Assembly (NCBI GenBank): GCA_029862045.1 | Contig: JAOTYE010000022.1 | Coordinates: 1-60,521 of the forward strand | Source: Gammaproteobacteria bacterium | GTDB lineage: Bacteria; Pseudomonadota; Gammaproteobacteria; Steroidobacterales; Woeseiaceae | DNA length: 60,521 nt | Reading direction: 5' to 3' | In this document: one piece after another, positions 37,801 through 46,317 of the stretch | How the letters are laid out: each line of letters opens with the position of its first letter | How positions within the stretch are numbered: the first letter of the stretch is position 1 | The notes under the pieces: model-generated | Databases searched by the model: none | Told to the model about the DNA's origin: nothing | Seen by the model: only the letters and a program-made list of their open reading frames with translations | Position numbers and translations under genes: made by a program

Positions 37801-37996
37801 CGACGACCCTGACAACCCGGACGATCCGTCGACAAAGAACGATCGTAGCGTCGAGTTGCAATCTCTCGGTATCCCGGCGGAAGTCGTATCGGTACCGCCG
37901 AACAAGATTCTGCGACCTGACCTGCAAATCGATAATGTCGATGCAACGACGCGCTGGCGGACTTACTGGTTCTTGCAGGAAGACGCAGACTTATGA
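34817..37996 (+). CDS. pilY1: PilY1-type pilus tip protein (cluster A), degenerate vWA region
   Basis: A 1059-residue exported protein, signal peptide about 1-26 (ending SAQADD). The C-terminal PilY1 propeller is clear: IYLAVATNDGMLRMIRNT near 580, a calcium loop DVNHDGSILSNDGDRVY near 645, MRRGGKAYYAFDVTNPENPD, a second loop DTNGDGFTDRMVVGDTGG near 790, and GSGNRADPLDKG. The N-terminal region lacks the metal-site motif DxSxS of a von Willebrand A domain: where PilY1 usually reads DTSGSM, this one has SLDYRPNLGS. It may therefore not bind metal ions there, unlike the second PilY1 in this window. PilY1 sits at the pilus tip, acting in adhesion, twitching and surface sensing. Confidence 0.92.
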   Translation: MDTKLRKIFLTTSLAALIFIIGSAQADDTDVYMNPGAGLPAGSEPMVMFSLDYRPNLGSAACNGGECNTLIAEGYMSPTGPYTFFDVLRGALRKVFDPLEGVRVGLMLNHSNNSSCEGFGRTKCSNGGYIAMGFDSFLQDDGNGAKARFHAILDSMPTPQGNLSHSYQGKELFFEFFRYLTGQGVYNAHNGYTDYGTSNNDNLDVDHPAISWDTSIETGAKTKPVYDSPMSAAGSCSKIYTVNTVFQVSNQDDDSDAAIEQTVASGGFGSPQREFPDVVQYLNDADLANGTYGTVADLDDKQNVVSYFIVDSSKINTTTKGYARAGGTGVPLALDENPDELVATLQEIFKQILSVSTTFVAASVPVNVFNRAEITDNVYIALFQVDGQARPYWVGNVKKLKLTGANDSSATATLVDATGTPAIAADGRIRFDALTSWTVPASLPPPDVDAGEVAGRDGRVVNRGGAGQRVPGFVISSPQEANGLGGRTIYYDRTTSTLAGLNVDAITATSVQADLNAATAAEAAELIAYARGLDIDDLDGDAEKNEARDWIFGDALHSRPLPLNYGSIAGFSDPGNPAIYLAVATNDGMLRMIRNTTGSGSESGEEVWAFMPRAAMAAQKVLRANGTGMKHPYTVDGAPVAFMQDVNHDGSILSNDGDRVYLYVGMRRGGKAYYAFDVTNPENPDLMWTIDKSGDFAELGYTFSNPRVGLIPSAGGPRPVVMFAGGYDTNKDTRGSVGTDDSEGNSMYVVDAETGALIWKARGGSGGGGNVFEHPSLVDSIPSTLSVADTNGDGFTDRMVVGDTGGNIWRADIQGSDVGNWKLTLLASVGRHASGASGIATDRRFFHRPDLVPSKDGNGLFDAVVVGSGNRADPLDKGGAAVNYTYMIKDRRTASGSAVDSGLEHADFGDVTSNCLQTGGPCAVNLTHGWRLGLEDPGEKVLATPLTITGMIFFTTYLPHSGTGATACAPSEGAGRLYAVSLQDAKSVINYDSSDDDPDNPDDPSTKNDRSVELQSLGIPAEVVSVPPNKILRPDLQIDNVDATTRWRTYWFLQEDADL

Positions 37997-38037
37997 GGCG
38001 ACTGGCCTTGAGCACAAACACGCACAGGATAATGACA

Positions 38038-38496
38038 ATGCAGCAAAACCCGACTCTAGCCAGCAGGCAACGTGGCATCACGTTCCTGGAACTGTTGATT
38101 GTTGTAGCGATCGTCGCGATGATCTCAGCATTCGCTTTTCCGTCCTATATGCAATACATCGTCAAAACGAAACGGACGGCTGCAACGTCAGCATTATTGC
38201 AAATCGCGGACCGGCAGCAACAGTTCTTCATGGACAACAAGACGTATGCCACGGACCTGTCCGCTCTCGGATTTGCCGGCAGTCCGTTGTTCGTCTCCGA
38301 CGCAGGTAAGGCGGTTGCGGCCGGGGACGATGATGCCGTCTACGTACTTTCGATTGTGAATGTGACTCCGACAACCTACACCGCAACAGCGGCACCGTTG
38401 GCGGGACAACTGGAACGCGATACCGACTGTGGCACGCTGACCCTCAGCCAGGCTGGAACGAAGGACGCGCTGGGTGGCGGAGACGACTGCTGGTAG
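38038..38496 (+). CDS. pilE: PilE-like type IV pilin (cluster A)
   Basis: A 152-residue prepilin. Leader MQQNPTLASRQRG, then ITFLELLIVVAIVAMISAFA, with Glu +5. A PilE-type body follows (RTAATSALLQIADRQQQFFM, NKTYATDLSALGFAG) with a C-terminal disulphide loop (Cys in DTDCGTLTL and GGDDCW). ATG 38038 has AGGA eight bases upstream; longer frames from 37993 and 38032 are possible, the first overlapping the pilY1 stop as ATGA. Last gene of cluster A; a shared terminator follows. Confidence 0.88.
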   Translation: MQQNPTLASRQRGITFLELLIVVAIVAMISAFAFPSYMQYIVKTKRTAATSALLQIADRQQQFFMDNKTYATDLSALGFAGSPLFVSDAGKAVAAGDDDAVYVLSIVNVTPTTYTATAAPLAGQLERDTDCGTLTLSQAGTKDALGGGDDCW

Positions 38497-38528
38497 GGTA
38501 GCGCCGGACGCTTAAGCTCTAGACATAT

Positions 38529-38554
38529 AAAAAGCCGCCAACAGGCGGCTTTTT
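38529..38554. terminator. Two-way terminator between pilE and rpsT
   Basis: Stem AAAAAGCCGCC/GGCGGCTTTTT with four-base loop: T-run on one strand and A-run on the other, so it can stop both converging transcripts. Confidence 0.92.
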
Positions 38555-38576
38555 CGTGTCGATTGGCAAAGTATTG

Positions 38577-38843
38577 TCAGGCGACGAGGGCCTTGACGCG
38601 CTTGTTCAGCCGGCTCTTGTGACGCGCCGCCTTGTTCTTGTTGACGATACCCTTGTTTATCATGCTGTCGATGACCGGTACGGCGTCTTTGTATGCTGCC
38701 ACGGCGGCATCCTTGTCGCCCGCATCACAGGCCTTGACGACAGTTTTGATCTTGGTACGCATCAGAGAGCGCAGGCCCATATTCTGCTTGCGGGTCTTTT
38801 CCGCCTGGCGGGCGCGCTTCCTGGCTGACTTGATATTTGCCAC
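38577..38843 (-). CDS. rpsT: Ribosomal protein bS20
   Basis: An 88-residue bS20: after the start residue, ANIKSARKRARQAEKTRKQN at the N-terminus, then helix MRTKIKTVVKACDAGDKDAA and the ending KNKAARHKSRLNKRVKALVA. The gene begins with GTG at 38843, without a strong ribosome site. This recalls E. coli rpsT, which uses UUG and limits its own translation when S20 is in excess; similar control here is an inference. It is divergent from murJ, the conserved arrangement. Confidence 0.96.
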   Translation of the reverse strand: MANIKSARKRARQAEKTRKQNMGLRSLMRTKIKTVVKACDAGDKDAAVAAYKDAVPVIDSMINKGIVNKNKAARHKSRLNKRVKALVA

Positions 38844-38994
38844 TGGTATTACCGTGTCCTGGGTCGAAGAGGCGCGTATTATTCGTGGCCGGAGGGGCAT
38901 TGTCAATGACAATCAGCAAGCCCCGCCAGTGCGCACCGGAACGCCACCTAAATGACTGATTTCATATGTTTTATGGGCTAAACTCGTAGCGGTG

Positions 38995-40575
38995 ATGACG
39001 ACGAAAAAGGTCTCCGGGCTCAAGCTGATACTGAAAACGTCTGTCGTCAGCGGCATGACGCTCCTGTCGCGCATCCTTGGTCTGGTTCGGGATATCGTCT
39101 TCGCCCGCTTCTTTGGGGCCTCGCTCGTCATGGACGCGTTCCTGGTCGCCAATCGCATTCCCAATATGCTGCGGCGCTTTTTCGCCGAAGGCGCCTTCTC
39201 GCAGGGTTTTGTGCCGGTCATGGCGCGATACCGCGAGAAACATAGCCACGAAGATGCACGCGAGTTTGTCGACGCGGTCGCCGGTACGTTCGGGGTCCTG
39301 CTGTTTCTCGTAACCCTGTTTGGTGTGGTCGCAGCACCGTTGCTCGTCGCCGTCGTAGCGCCGGGCTTCATCGGCGAGGACGGCCGGTTCGATCTTGCGA
39401 CACTGATGTTGCGGTTTACATTTCCGTACCTGTTCTTTGTGTCATTGACCGCATTCGCAGGCGGAATCCTCAACACATACGGTCGTTTTGGTGTCCCGGC
39501 GTTTACTCCGGTGATACTGAATATCGTGTTGATTGCTGCGGCAATCTGGCTCGCGCCGCTGCTTGAAGAGCCGGGCATGGCCCTGGCCTACGCCGTGTTT
39601 ATTGCCGGCCTTTTGCAGCTCCTGTTTCAGATTCCGTTTCTCATGCGAATTCGGGCGCTGCCACGCCCCAAATGGGCGATACGGCATGAAGGTGTGCGGC
39701 GCGCGGGCAAACTGATGCTCCCCGCGATCTTTGGCTCGTCTGTCGCACAAGTGAATGTGCTGGTCGGTGGCATCATCGCCTCGATGCTCGGTGTCGGGAA
39801 AATCAGCCTGTTGTATTACTCGGACCGGCTCATGGAGTTCCCGCTTGGACTGTTTGGGATCGCGCTTGCGACCGTAACGCTGCCCTACCTGTCGCGGCAG
39901 TATGCAAACGAATCCCTTGAGGCGTTTTCCGCAACGCTCGAATGGTCGATGAAGCTCGTCATGCTGATTGCCGTGCCGGCGGCGATTGGCTTGGTTGTTT
40001 TGGCCCAGCCGCTCGTTGCAACGATCTTTTATGGCGGCGTGTTCTCCCCGGATGATGTACGCATGACCGCGCTTGCGCTGCAGGCGTTTGCAGTCGGGCT
40101 CGTTGGTTTTTCATTCGTCAAAATTCTTGCGCCGGCCTATTTTGCGCGCGAGGACACTAGAACTCCGGTGCGTGTCGGTCTTATTGCGCTGGCTGTTAAC
40201 TTCGTTCTGAGCGTCACCTTGGCGTGGTACCTGACGAGTATCGGCTATGCGGGAACCCACGCGGGCCTGGCGCTTGCAATATCGGTGGCTGCCTTGCTCA
40301 ATGCCTATTTGTTGTATCGCGGTCTGCGTGAGCAGGCCGTACTCAGACTTTCCAATAACTGGGGATCTTTGCTTGTTCAGGTTCTCATCGCTAATGCCGT
40401 AATGGGCGCAGTGCTCTTGTACCTCGGCCGGCCTTTGGCATGGTGGCTAAGCGCTACTGTCTTGGATCGATCCGCCTGGCTGGCCGTGAGCATCGTCGCT
40501 GGCGCACTTGCCTATTTCCTTATCTTGTTTGTGCTTGGCCTCAGACCATCGAAGCTCGGCATGAGGCCACACTAG
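38995..40575 (+). CDS. murJ: Lipid II flippase MurJ
   Basis: A 526-residue MOP-family membrane protein with about 14 helices. Signature regions: LLSRILGLVRDIVFARFFGAS near residue 20, MDAFLVANRIPNMLRRFFAEGAFSQGFVPV near 50 (family Arg residues), and the middle LLYYSDRLMEFPLGLFGIALATV near 265. It flips lipid II to the periplasmic face for peptidoglycan synthesis. Start taken as ATG 38995; GTG 38992 overlaps it. The murJ-ribF-lspA order follows directly. Confidence 0.96.
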   Translation: MTTKKVSGLKLILKTSVVSGMTLLSRILGLVRDIVFARFFGASLVMDAFLVANRIPNMLRRFFAEGAFSQGFVPVMARYREKHSHEDAREFVDAVAGTFGVLLFLVTLFGVVAAPLLVAVVAPGFIGEDGRFDLATLMLRFTFPYLFFVSLTAFAGGILNTYGRFGVPAFTPVILNIVLIAAAIWLAPLLEEPGMALAYAVFIAGLLQLLFQIPFLMRIRALPRPKWAIRHEGVRRAGKLMLPAIFGSSVAQVNVLVGGIIASMLGVGKISLLYYSDRLMEFPLGLFGIALATVTLPYLSRQYANESLEAFSATLEWSMKLVMLIAVPAAIGLVVLAQPLVATIFYGGVFSPDDVRMTALALQAFAVGLVGFSFVKILAPAYFAREDTRTPVRVGLIALAVNFVLSVTLAWYLTSIGYAGTHAGLALAISVAALLNAYLLYRGLREQAVLRLSNNWGSLLVQVLIANAVMGAVLLYLGRPLAWWLSATVLDRSAWLAVSIVAGALAYFLILFVLGLRPSKLGMRPH

Positions 40576-41513
40576 TGAGACTCGTACGTCATCTGACCGA
40601 CATGTCGTTTAATGATCTTGCTAACGGCAGCGTTGTGACGATTGGTGCTTACGATGGATTGCACCCGGGACACGAGCATCTGTTAAGCAGGGTTGTAACG
40701 GCGTCGCAGCAGCGCAATTTGCCGTCAGTGGTCATGAGTTTCGAGCCGACACCGAAAGAGTTCTTCTCAGCCGACAGTCCGCCGGCACGTTTGATGCGCT
40801 TTCGCGAGAAGTTCGATGCACTCGAGAATCACGGCATCGATATTTTTTATTGCCCGAGGTTCGCGCAACCCATGCGTGATATCGGCGCCGCCGATTTTAT
40901 TCGCCGCATCCTGATTCATGGATTGTGCACGCGCCATCTCGTGGTCGGTGATGATTTCCATTTTGCCCGTCGCCGTGAGGGCAGTATCGAACAACTGCAA
41001 CGCGCGAGCAGGGCGTTGGACTACACGATTGAGCAGGTACCGAGTGTAATCGTCGATGGCGTACGCGTGAGCAGTACGGCTATTCGTGAAGCGCTTGCGG
41101 CCGGCGAGATGAAACGCGCCACCGCGTTGCTCGGACGCCCGTATCGGATGTCCGGCAAAATCATCAAAGGCAAGAAGGTCGGCAGGACGCTGGGATTTCC
41201 GACTGCGAATGTTGAACTCAGGCGCCGCCAGAGTGCGGTGATGGGCATTTTCGCGGTGCGTGTTGCAGGATTGCCTGGCGGCTCGAAAGATGCAGTTGCC
41301 AGCCTCGGAACGCGACCGACTTTCGAGGGTACGAAACCCTTACTCGAGGTGCATATCTTCGATTTCGATGAAGACATTTATGGTGAGTACATTCATGTAG
41401 ACTTTATCGCTCGTCTACGTGAGGAAATAAAGTATGACAAGGTCGAAGAGTTGGTTGCGCAGATGCACCGTGACGCCGACAATGCACGATCGGCTCTGGC
41501 AGCTGCGGGGTAA
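40575..41513 (+). CDS. ribF: Bifunctional riboflavin kinase / FAD synthetase
   Basis: A 312-residue RibF. The N-terminal FMN adenylyltransferase has VTIGAYDGLHPGHEHLL near residue 23 (nucleotide HxGH) and STAIREAL near 178. The C-terminal riboflavin kinase has GRTLGFPTANVEL near 208, GIFAVRV and EVHIFDFDEDIYGEYIHVDF. It makes FMN and FAD. The GTG start at 40575 overlaps the murJ stop (TAGTG), indicating translational coupling. Confidence 0.95.
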   Translation: MRLVRHLTDMSFNDLANGSVVTIGAYDGLHPGHEHLLSRVVTASQQRNLPSVVMSFEPTPKEFFSADSPPARLMRFREKFDALENHGIDIFYCPRFAQPMRDIGAADFIRRILIHGLCTRHLVVGDDFHFARRREGSIEQLQRASRALDYTIEQVPSVIVDGVRVSSTAIREALAAGEMKRATALLGRPYRMSGKIIKGKKVGRTLGFPTANVELRRRQSAVMGIFAVRVAGLPGGSKDAVASLGTRPTFEGTKPLLEVHIFDFDEDIYGEYIHVDFIARLREEIKYDKVEELVAQMHRDADNARSALAAAG

Positions 41514-41516
41514 GGT

Positions 41517-42038
41517 GTGAGCGAACGTCAAAACTCGGGGGTACGTCGATATATCGCATGGCTGGTCATTGCGCTCGCCGTCATTGTTGCAGATCAGTTG
41601 ACGAAGTGGGCGATCGTCGAGTGGGTACCGCTGTATGGCAAGGTGCCGCTCAACGATTTTATCAACCTGACGCATCAGCAAAATACCGGGGCAGCGTTTA
41701 GTTTTCTGGCCGGGGCGTCGGGCTGGCAGCGGTGGTTTTTTGTTGTACTCGCAACAGGGGTCAGCGGCGTGATCACTGTATGGCTGTGGCGCGTTCGCAC
41801 CGAGGGGCCTGTGATTCTCGCGGGCGGGCTTGCGCTCGTTCTTGGCGGCGCCGTCGGCAACCTGATCGATCGTGCCCGCTTCGGGTATGTAACGGACTTC
41901 ATTCAGGTCTGGTTTGGAGATTGGGCCTTCCCATCATTTAATGTCGCCGATTCGGCCATTACGGTGGGTGCGGTGTTGCTGATTGTCGACGCGTTATTTG
42001 TTTCCGCAAGGCAAAAGAAAACGGGGTCAGAGCCCTAG
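41517..42038 (+). CDS. lspA: Signal peptidase II (prolipoprotein)
   Basis: A 173-residue inner-membrane aspartic protease with four helices. Catalytic regions: VIVADQLTKWAI near residue 23, NTGAAFSFL near 56, GGAVGNLIDRARFGYVTDFIQ near 108 (first catalytic Asp) and FPSFNVADSAITVG near 140 (second Asp). It removes signal peptides from lipoproteins. GTG 41517 lies three bases after the ribF stop. In most gammaproteobacteria ileS separates ribF and lspA; here it is missing. The last codons lie inside a REP-like hairpin. Confidence 0.96.
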   Translation: MSERQNSGVRRYIAWLVIALAVIVADQLTKWAIVEWVPLYGKVPLNDFINLTHQQNTGAAFSFLAGASGWQRWFFVVLATGVSGVITVWLWRVRTEGPVILAGGLALVLGGAVGNLIDRARFGYVTDFIQVWFGDWAFPSFNVADSAITVGAVLLIVDALFVSARQKKTGSEP

Positions 42039-42055
42039 ACAAGGGCACTGACCCC
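42023..42055. repeat. REP-like palindrome overlapping the lspA stop
   Basis: GGGGTCAG and GCCCT at the left are mirrored by AGGGC and CTGACCCC at the right, with an A-A mismatch and a short loop. GGGGTCAG is the typical core of REP elements mobilised by RAYT transposases. It lies between converging lspA and pilE. Confidence 0.75.
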
Positions 42056-42071
42056 GGCACATCGAATCAAA

Positions 42072-42485
42072 CTACCTCGTGCGGGTCCAGCAGTCCAAGT
42101 ACGGCGCTGAAGTCTTGGTGCCACGGCCGTCGATACCGAATGTATTACACTTGCCAGCTTCGGCATCCGTTTTTTGATATAGCGCGGTTGCCGTATAGTT
42201 GCTCGCATCGGGCCCGGCCACGGTTACGTTGTATGATTCCGTGTCCGAGACATACGGATCGCCAAAACCAAGTTCAACCAGCGTGCCGTAGCGGCTGTTT
42301 TGCAGGTAGAAGCGCTCCTGCATGGACGCGACCTCGAGCAGCATCGCTTTGGCCTCGTTGCGCTTGGCCCGCGCCGCGAACTCGCGGTAGTTGGGGTAGG
42401 CGATCGCCGCCATGATGCCGATGATCACGACTACGATCATCAGCTCAAGCAATGTAACGCCACGAATGTATTTGCGCATTTGCAT
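42072..42485 (-). CDS. pilE: PilE-like type IV pilin (cluster B)
   Basis: A 137-residue prepilin. Leader MQMRKYIRG, then VTLLELMIVVVIIGIMAAIA with Glu +5. The body is PilE type (RAKRNEAKAMLLEVASMQERFY, NSRYGTLVELGFGDPYV) with a C-terminal disulphide loop (Cys in AGKCNTFGID and YLDCWTR). ATG 42485 has AGGA seven bases upstream; ATG 42479 is possible. Last gene of cluster B, after pilY1. Confidence 0.9.
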   Translation of the reverse strand: MQMRKYIRGVTLLELMIVVVIIGIMAAIAYPNYREFAARAKRNEAKAMLLEVASMQERFYLQNSRYGTLVELGFGDPYVSDTESYNVTVAGPDASNYTATALYQKTDAEAGKCNTFGIDGRGTKTSAPYLDCWTRTR

Positions 42486-42509
42486 TATTCTATCCTATTC
42501 AATACACGA

Positions 42510-45500
42510 CTAGTCTATACCGTCTTGCGTCCACAACGTGCGAACCGGGACGTTCTTGAATCCTGGGTCGAAACACTCGACACCGACACATCCAAGTGGC
42601 GGTACGTCGCAGTCGTCGCCTACACAGTTTGGGTCCGGGCTCGGGAAAAGTATTACCGGGGACGGAGCGATACCGCCCTGCTGCAGATCCGTGCTTCGTT
42701 CGTCATCTGAGAGTGCCGGATTCAATGTGTCGATGTTCGGCACGATCGGGTCGCCATTCACTGCGCTCATGCGGTACAGGATGTTCGTACCTCTTCCCGC
42801 TGCACAGGTCACTGCGGCATTCGTGTCCGGCGTAAATGCGACGAAGAAGATCTCATCATCAAACGTCAGCGAGTTCGCGAGCACCTTCTGGTTAGCCGGC
42901 AAAGTAAATTTCCAGCCGCGGTCACTCGAAGTGATTACCGTCAGCGTCTGCCCGCTGACTTCAACCAGGTCACCGTCCGTGGCGATCGAGTAGTTGTCAT
43001 AGGCATTCTGGTCCAGCTTGTTGAACACATCGCCGTCTCTGACGGAGAAGAATCGATCGGCAGCCGAGAGATCAAATGGATGCGCCCTGTATCCGGAACC
43101 AACGCTGATTGAAATGTAGCGGCGTTGTTGTGCGTTGTCGGTTATCAGCGAGACGTCAGGCGCATTGTAGAAACGCCGCGTGTCTGCTGCTGTGGGTGAG
43201 CCCAGCCCCTCGGCACCGAGTCGCGCGATAATGCCGCCCGCTACGAGGTTCAGGGGATCCTGACCGTTATTGATGTCGAAACGCCACACCTGCCCGCCCA
43301 GATCCGTCGCGTACATGCGATCGGCAAGCCTGTCGCCATTAAGGTCGACTACACGAACCTGATTCGGAATGGCGCGGTGCATTTCACGGCCCGGGGTGTC
43401 CAGCCGCAAGTCGGCCCCGGCATCAGCGCCCGCGCGCCAATGATGCGCGCCACTGATCAGGTCAACGATGTGAACGCCGGCACCAGCACCGTCCGGATTG
43501 AGCGGATGTGCGCTCGTATCATGCACGGTATCGTAGCCACCGCCGAAAACAACGACTGCCTTGTCAGCGTTCTGTACGACCGATGCGATGTCCATGCGAG
43601 CCACTACCGGTGTAGACCAGCTTTCGCCGGCTTGTACTGCGCTATTGAAACTCCACATCAACGACGGTGAGGTCTTGTCGGTGACGTCTAACGCGTAATA
43701 ACTTTCGCCGCCACGACGCATTCCGAAAATCAGCTTGACGAAGTCGCCATCGCCAGATTCGATCGTACCGTCCCTGTCGACATCTTTGACAACAGGAACG
43801 ACGTTGCCATCGATACCGTATTGCTTGTACTTCGAATTCGGATCGAAGTAGAGGCGCGTCAGGTTCGAAAGCAGCTCTTTCGGGATAAACGACCAGAGTT
43901 CTTCCCCGGTATCGCCGGCGAAAGCATGCAGGTAGCCGTCATTGGTCGCGGTATAGATGACCACATCCGGGTTTGCCGCATCGCCGCCGTAAACAACGGC
44001 TGCAGGTTGCGAATGCAATGGGTCGCCCATGGTTTTACGAACCAGGGTCGCGATGTTGTTGTCTTCGTCGAGGAGATCCTCACCGCGCGCCCAGCGCATG
44101 AGCTCGTCCATCGTCGGCTCACCGGTTGCACCGGTCAGACCGAAATCGGACGGTACAAATGAGGCCGCATTGGACGGCGTGATATGATTTGACGCGGCTG
44201 TCAGGTCACCGGGGTTGTTATTGGTGTACAAATTGCGTGACAGCGGAGCCGGCAGTTGCTGCGCCGCGCCGCCAAGCCTCACGTCGTTGCCATCGTTGCC
44301 GCCAACGGTCCAGTAGCTACGCGCGGTGTCCAGGAAGAAGCCCGTCATAGGATCAACGGCAGGAGTATCATTCACGTCAACAATTGCGCTGTCGAGAATG
44401 CGATATTTCTTCAGGTTTCCCGGCCAGTGAGCTTTGGACTTCGCGCCGAACGCCGTTATGTACATGTCGTTGAGGTTTTGCGTTCGGTTGAAGGCATTGA
44501 CCGATACCGCAGGTGCCGAGAACGACAACGTGCGATCGTTGATGTTCGCAATAATCGACAACAGGGTCTTGGTCAGCGTTTCAACGTCGTTGGCCAGAAA
44601 GTACTGACCGCCGGAGTTCAAAGCCGTTTCCAGGAGGACAGCCTGGTTGGTGTGGAAGCCGATCGTATGCGTCGTAACGAATTGGTCGCCCGGCTCGTTC
44701 GGATCAATGTCCTCGACTGACAGGTATTCGGCGATGTCGTCGAGACATTGCCCCCCGTCCGGGAGGACAGCACCGTCGCAGCCGGGATAGCCAAGTGCAG
44801 TCCCGACGTTGGGTAAATTGCCCAGGAGTCCGGGCGTGTCAAAGTCCTGGACCGGCGTGCCGTCCGTCAGCAGCACGTTGTAGTTCTTGGCGCAGACGTC
44901 CCAGTCGGGCTGCTCGTAGACCTCAGGGGCCGGCGGCGGCGTAACCAGGGCGTTCGGGTCCGTCAGTGCCGTCATGGCCGCCGTACCATAATGCGCAGGC
45001 ATACCCCGCCAGAACAGCGCCGACTCGTACAGCGTCTCCGACAGAGGAGTATTACCACCTGCCGGCAGGGCGTTCACAGCATCGACCACGGTTTGACGGT
45101 TGGCATCGAGATCCGTGATGTCGAGAAAAACCGGGCCGCCGTCGTTGCCATCAAAGCGCATCAAGCCGACGTTGAGGTTGTTGACCGAGTTCAGGACCTG
45201 CGTGGCAACCGCCTTCATGATGTCCGAACGAGACATGTTCCTTATTGTCGGATTGCTCTTCCAGTTAATGTACTTGCCGCTGTATACCGTGTAGCTGATG
45301 TTGCGCGGTGCACTGCCCCAGGACACTTCCTGGTTCACACTAGGGGTCCAAAGATCGCTCAGGTCCGTGCCGCTGGCGGCAAAAAGGCGGGTCGCGTCCA
45401 CGCCGTCGCCATGAGTGCCTGAATCGGCTTGACATTCTACGTATTCACTCGAGTATCCGGGCGCCAGAGTTTGCCAGCGAGCGGCTCCGCTGCCGGTTCC

Positions 45501-45911
45501 ATCGGCGCCTCCGCCGCGGTACTGCACCATCGTATTCGTGAAACTGCCGATACCGTCAATCTGTCTCATGGCGAAGCCGCAGACGAACTTGTCTCCGTCG
45601 ATGACATTGTTGGTCGTCGCACAGTCCGGCAGAACATCGACGTCCGTCCAGTAGTACTTGGATGGGTCACAGTCGCCGGTATCGAAGTTGAGCGTAGGAT
45701 CAGTGATGTCGAACGGCGCATTTGTGTCCTGAGTGGTCGTCATCGAGCCCGACGTATCGAGAATAAACATGACGTTCGGCTTGGGGTTCTGCGTCGGGTC
45801 CGGATTGATCAGCAGCAGTTCTGTGTCGTCAGCAACAGCCGGTATTCCCGTCAGCAAAGCAAATGCGCAGCTGACACTCATCCATGTGGTTTTCTTTATT
45901 GAGATCATCAT
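42510..45911 (-). CDS. pilY1: PilY1-type pilus tip protein with full vWA domain (cluster B)
   Basis: A 1133-residue exported protein, signal peptide about 1-27. A von Willebrand A domain begins with NVMFILDTSGSMTTT near residue 47, the full DxSxS metal-site motif, and continues to LNVGLMRFDGNDGG and GNTPLSETLYESALFWRG (later MIDAS parts). The C-terminal PilY1 propeller has YTATNDGYLHAFAGDTGEEL, a calcium loop DVDRDGTIESGDGDFV near 715, MRRGGESYYALDVT, and DLNGDRLADRMYATDLGG. The vWA and propeller layout equals that of Pseudomonas PilY1, which senses surface force and helps retraction/adhesion. GAGG lies eight bases before the start. It differs in its vWA domain from the cluster A copy. Confidence 0.95.
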   Translation of the reverse strand: MMISIKKTTWMSVSCAFALLTGIPAVADDTELLLINPDPTQNPKPNVMFILDTSGSMTTTQDTNAPFDITDPTLNFDTGDCDPSKYYWTDVDVLPDCATTNNVIDGDKFVCGFAMRQIDGIGSFTNTMVQYRGGGADGTGSGAARWQTLAPGYSSEYVECQADSGTHGDGVDATRLFAASGTDLSDLWTPSVNQEVSWGSAPRNISYTVYSGKYINWKSNPTIRNMSRSDIMKAVATQVLNSVNNLNVGLMRFDGNDGGPVFLDITDLDANRQTVVDAVNALPAGGNTPLSETLYESALFWRGMPAHYGTAAMTALTDPNALVTPPPAPEVYEQPDWDVCAKNYNVLLTDGTPVQDFDTPGLLGNLPNVGTALGYPGCDGAVLPDGGQCLDDIAEYLSVEDIDPNEPGDQFVTTHTIGFHTNQAVLLETALNSGGQYFLANDVETLTKTLLSIIANINDRTLSFSAPAVSVNAFNRTQNLNDMYITAFGAKSKAHWPGNLKKYRILDSAIVDVNDTPAVDPMTGFFLDTARSYWTVGGNDGNDVRLGGAAQQLPAPLSRNLYTNNNPGDLTAASNHITPSNAASFVPSDFGLTGATGEPTMDELMRWARGEDLLDEDNNIATLVRKTMGDPLHSQPAAVVYGGDAANPDVVIYTATNDGYLHAFAGDTGEELWSFIPKELLSNLTRLYFDPNSKYKQYGIDGNVVPVVKDVDRDGTIESGDGDFVKLIFGMRRGGESYYALDVTDKTSPSLMWSFNSAVQAGESWSTPVVARMDIASVVQNADKAVVVFGGGYDTVHDTSAHPLNPDGAGAGVHIVDLISGAHHWRAGADAGADLRLDTPGREMHRAIPNQVRVVDLNGDRLADRMYATDLGGQVWRFDINNGQDPLNLVAGGIIARLGAEGLGSPTAADTRRFYNAPDVSLITDNAQQRRYISISVGSGYRAHPFDLSAADRFFSVRDGDVFNKLDQNAYDNYSIATDGDLVEVSGQTLTVITSSDRGWKFTLPANQKVLANSLTFDDEIFFVAFTPDTNAAVTCAAGRGTNILYRMSAVNGDPIVPNIDTLNPALSDDERSTDLQQGGIAPSPVILFPSPDPNCVGDDCDVPPLGCVGVECFDPGFKNVPVRTLWTQDGID

Positions 45912-45939
45912 GATCTTTGCCTCAATGCTTGTGTACGGT

Positions 45940-46278
45940 TTAGATGGACACGCTTAACGAAATGATCGTGTCTGAGTCGAGATGATGTAGAACGATCACG
46001 GGCATCTTGTCGCGATCGCTGACTTGTGCGATGGCCTCGCGGAATTTCTCCAGCGAAACCGCCTTGCCGTTAACGTTGTAACGCGTGCCCGATGTAACGC
46101 GCACGATCTTGCGTACGCAATCGCTACATTCCTTAAAGCTGGCGCCGCCGTTTTCGGTCGCGGGTGCCTGGAACTTGTCCAATGCAATCTCATAGGCCTG
46201 CGCTGTTACGCGGTCATCCGCCGCGGCCGACAGGCTGAGGCATAGCAGCGTAACCGTAATTAGTGTCTTGATTTTCAT
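45940..46278 (-). CDS. Small exported protein inside the pilin operon
   Basis: A 112-residue protein with signal peptide about 1-20 (LITVTLLCLSLSAAADD). The mature part has one Cys pair (FKECSDCVRKIVRV near residue 50) and no pilin helix. It sits between pilX and pilY1 of cluster B; cluster A has no equivalent. AAGGTG precedes ATG 46278. Function unknown; a periplasmic helper of the tip complex is possible but unproven. Confidence 0.7.
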   Translation of the reverse strand: MKIKTLITVTLLCLSLSAAADDRVTAQAYEIALDKFQAPATENGGASFKECSDCVRKIVRVTSGTRYNVNGKAVSLEKFREAIAQVSDRDKMPVIVLHHLDSDTIISLSVSI

Positions 46279-46317
46279 GCGATTCACCTTGTTTCCCTGG
46301 GTCGTCACTTCGTGTAA

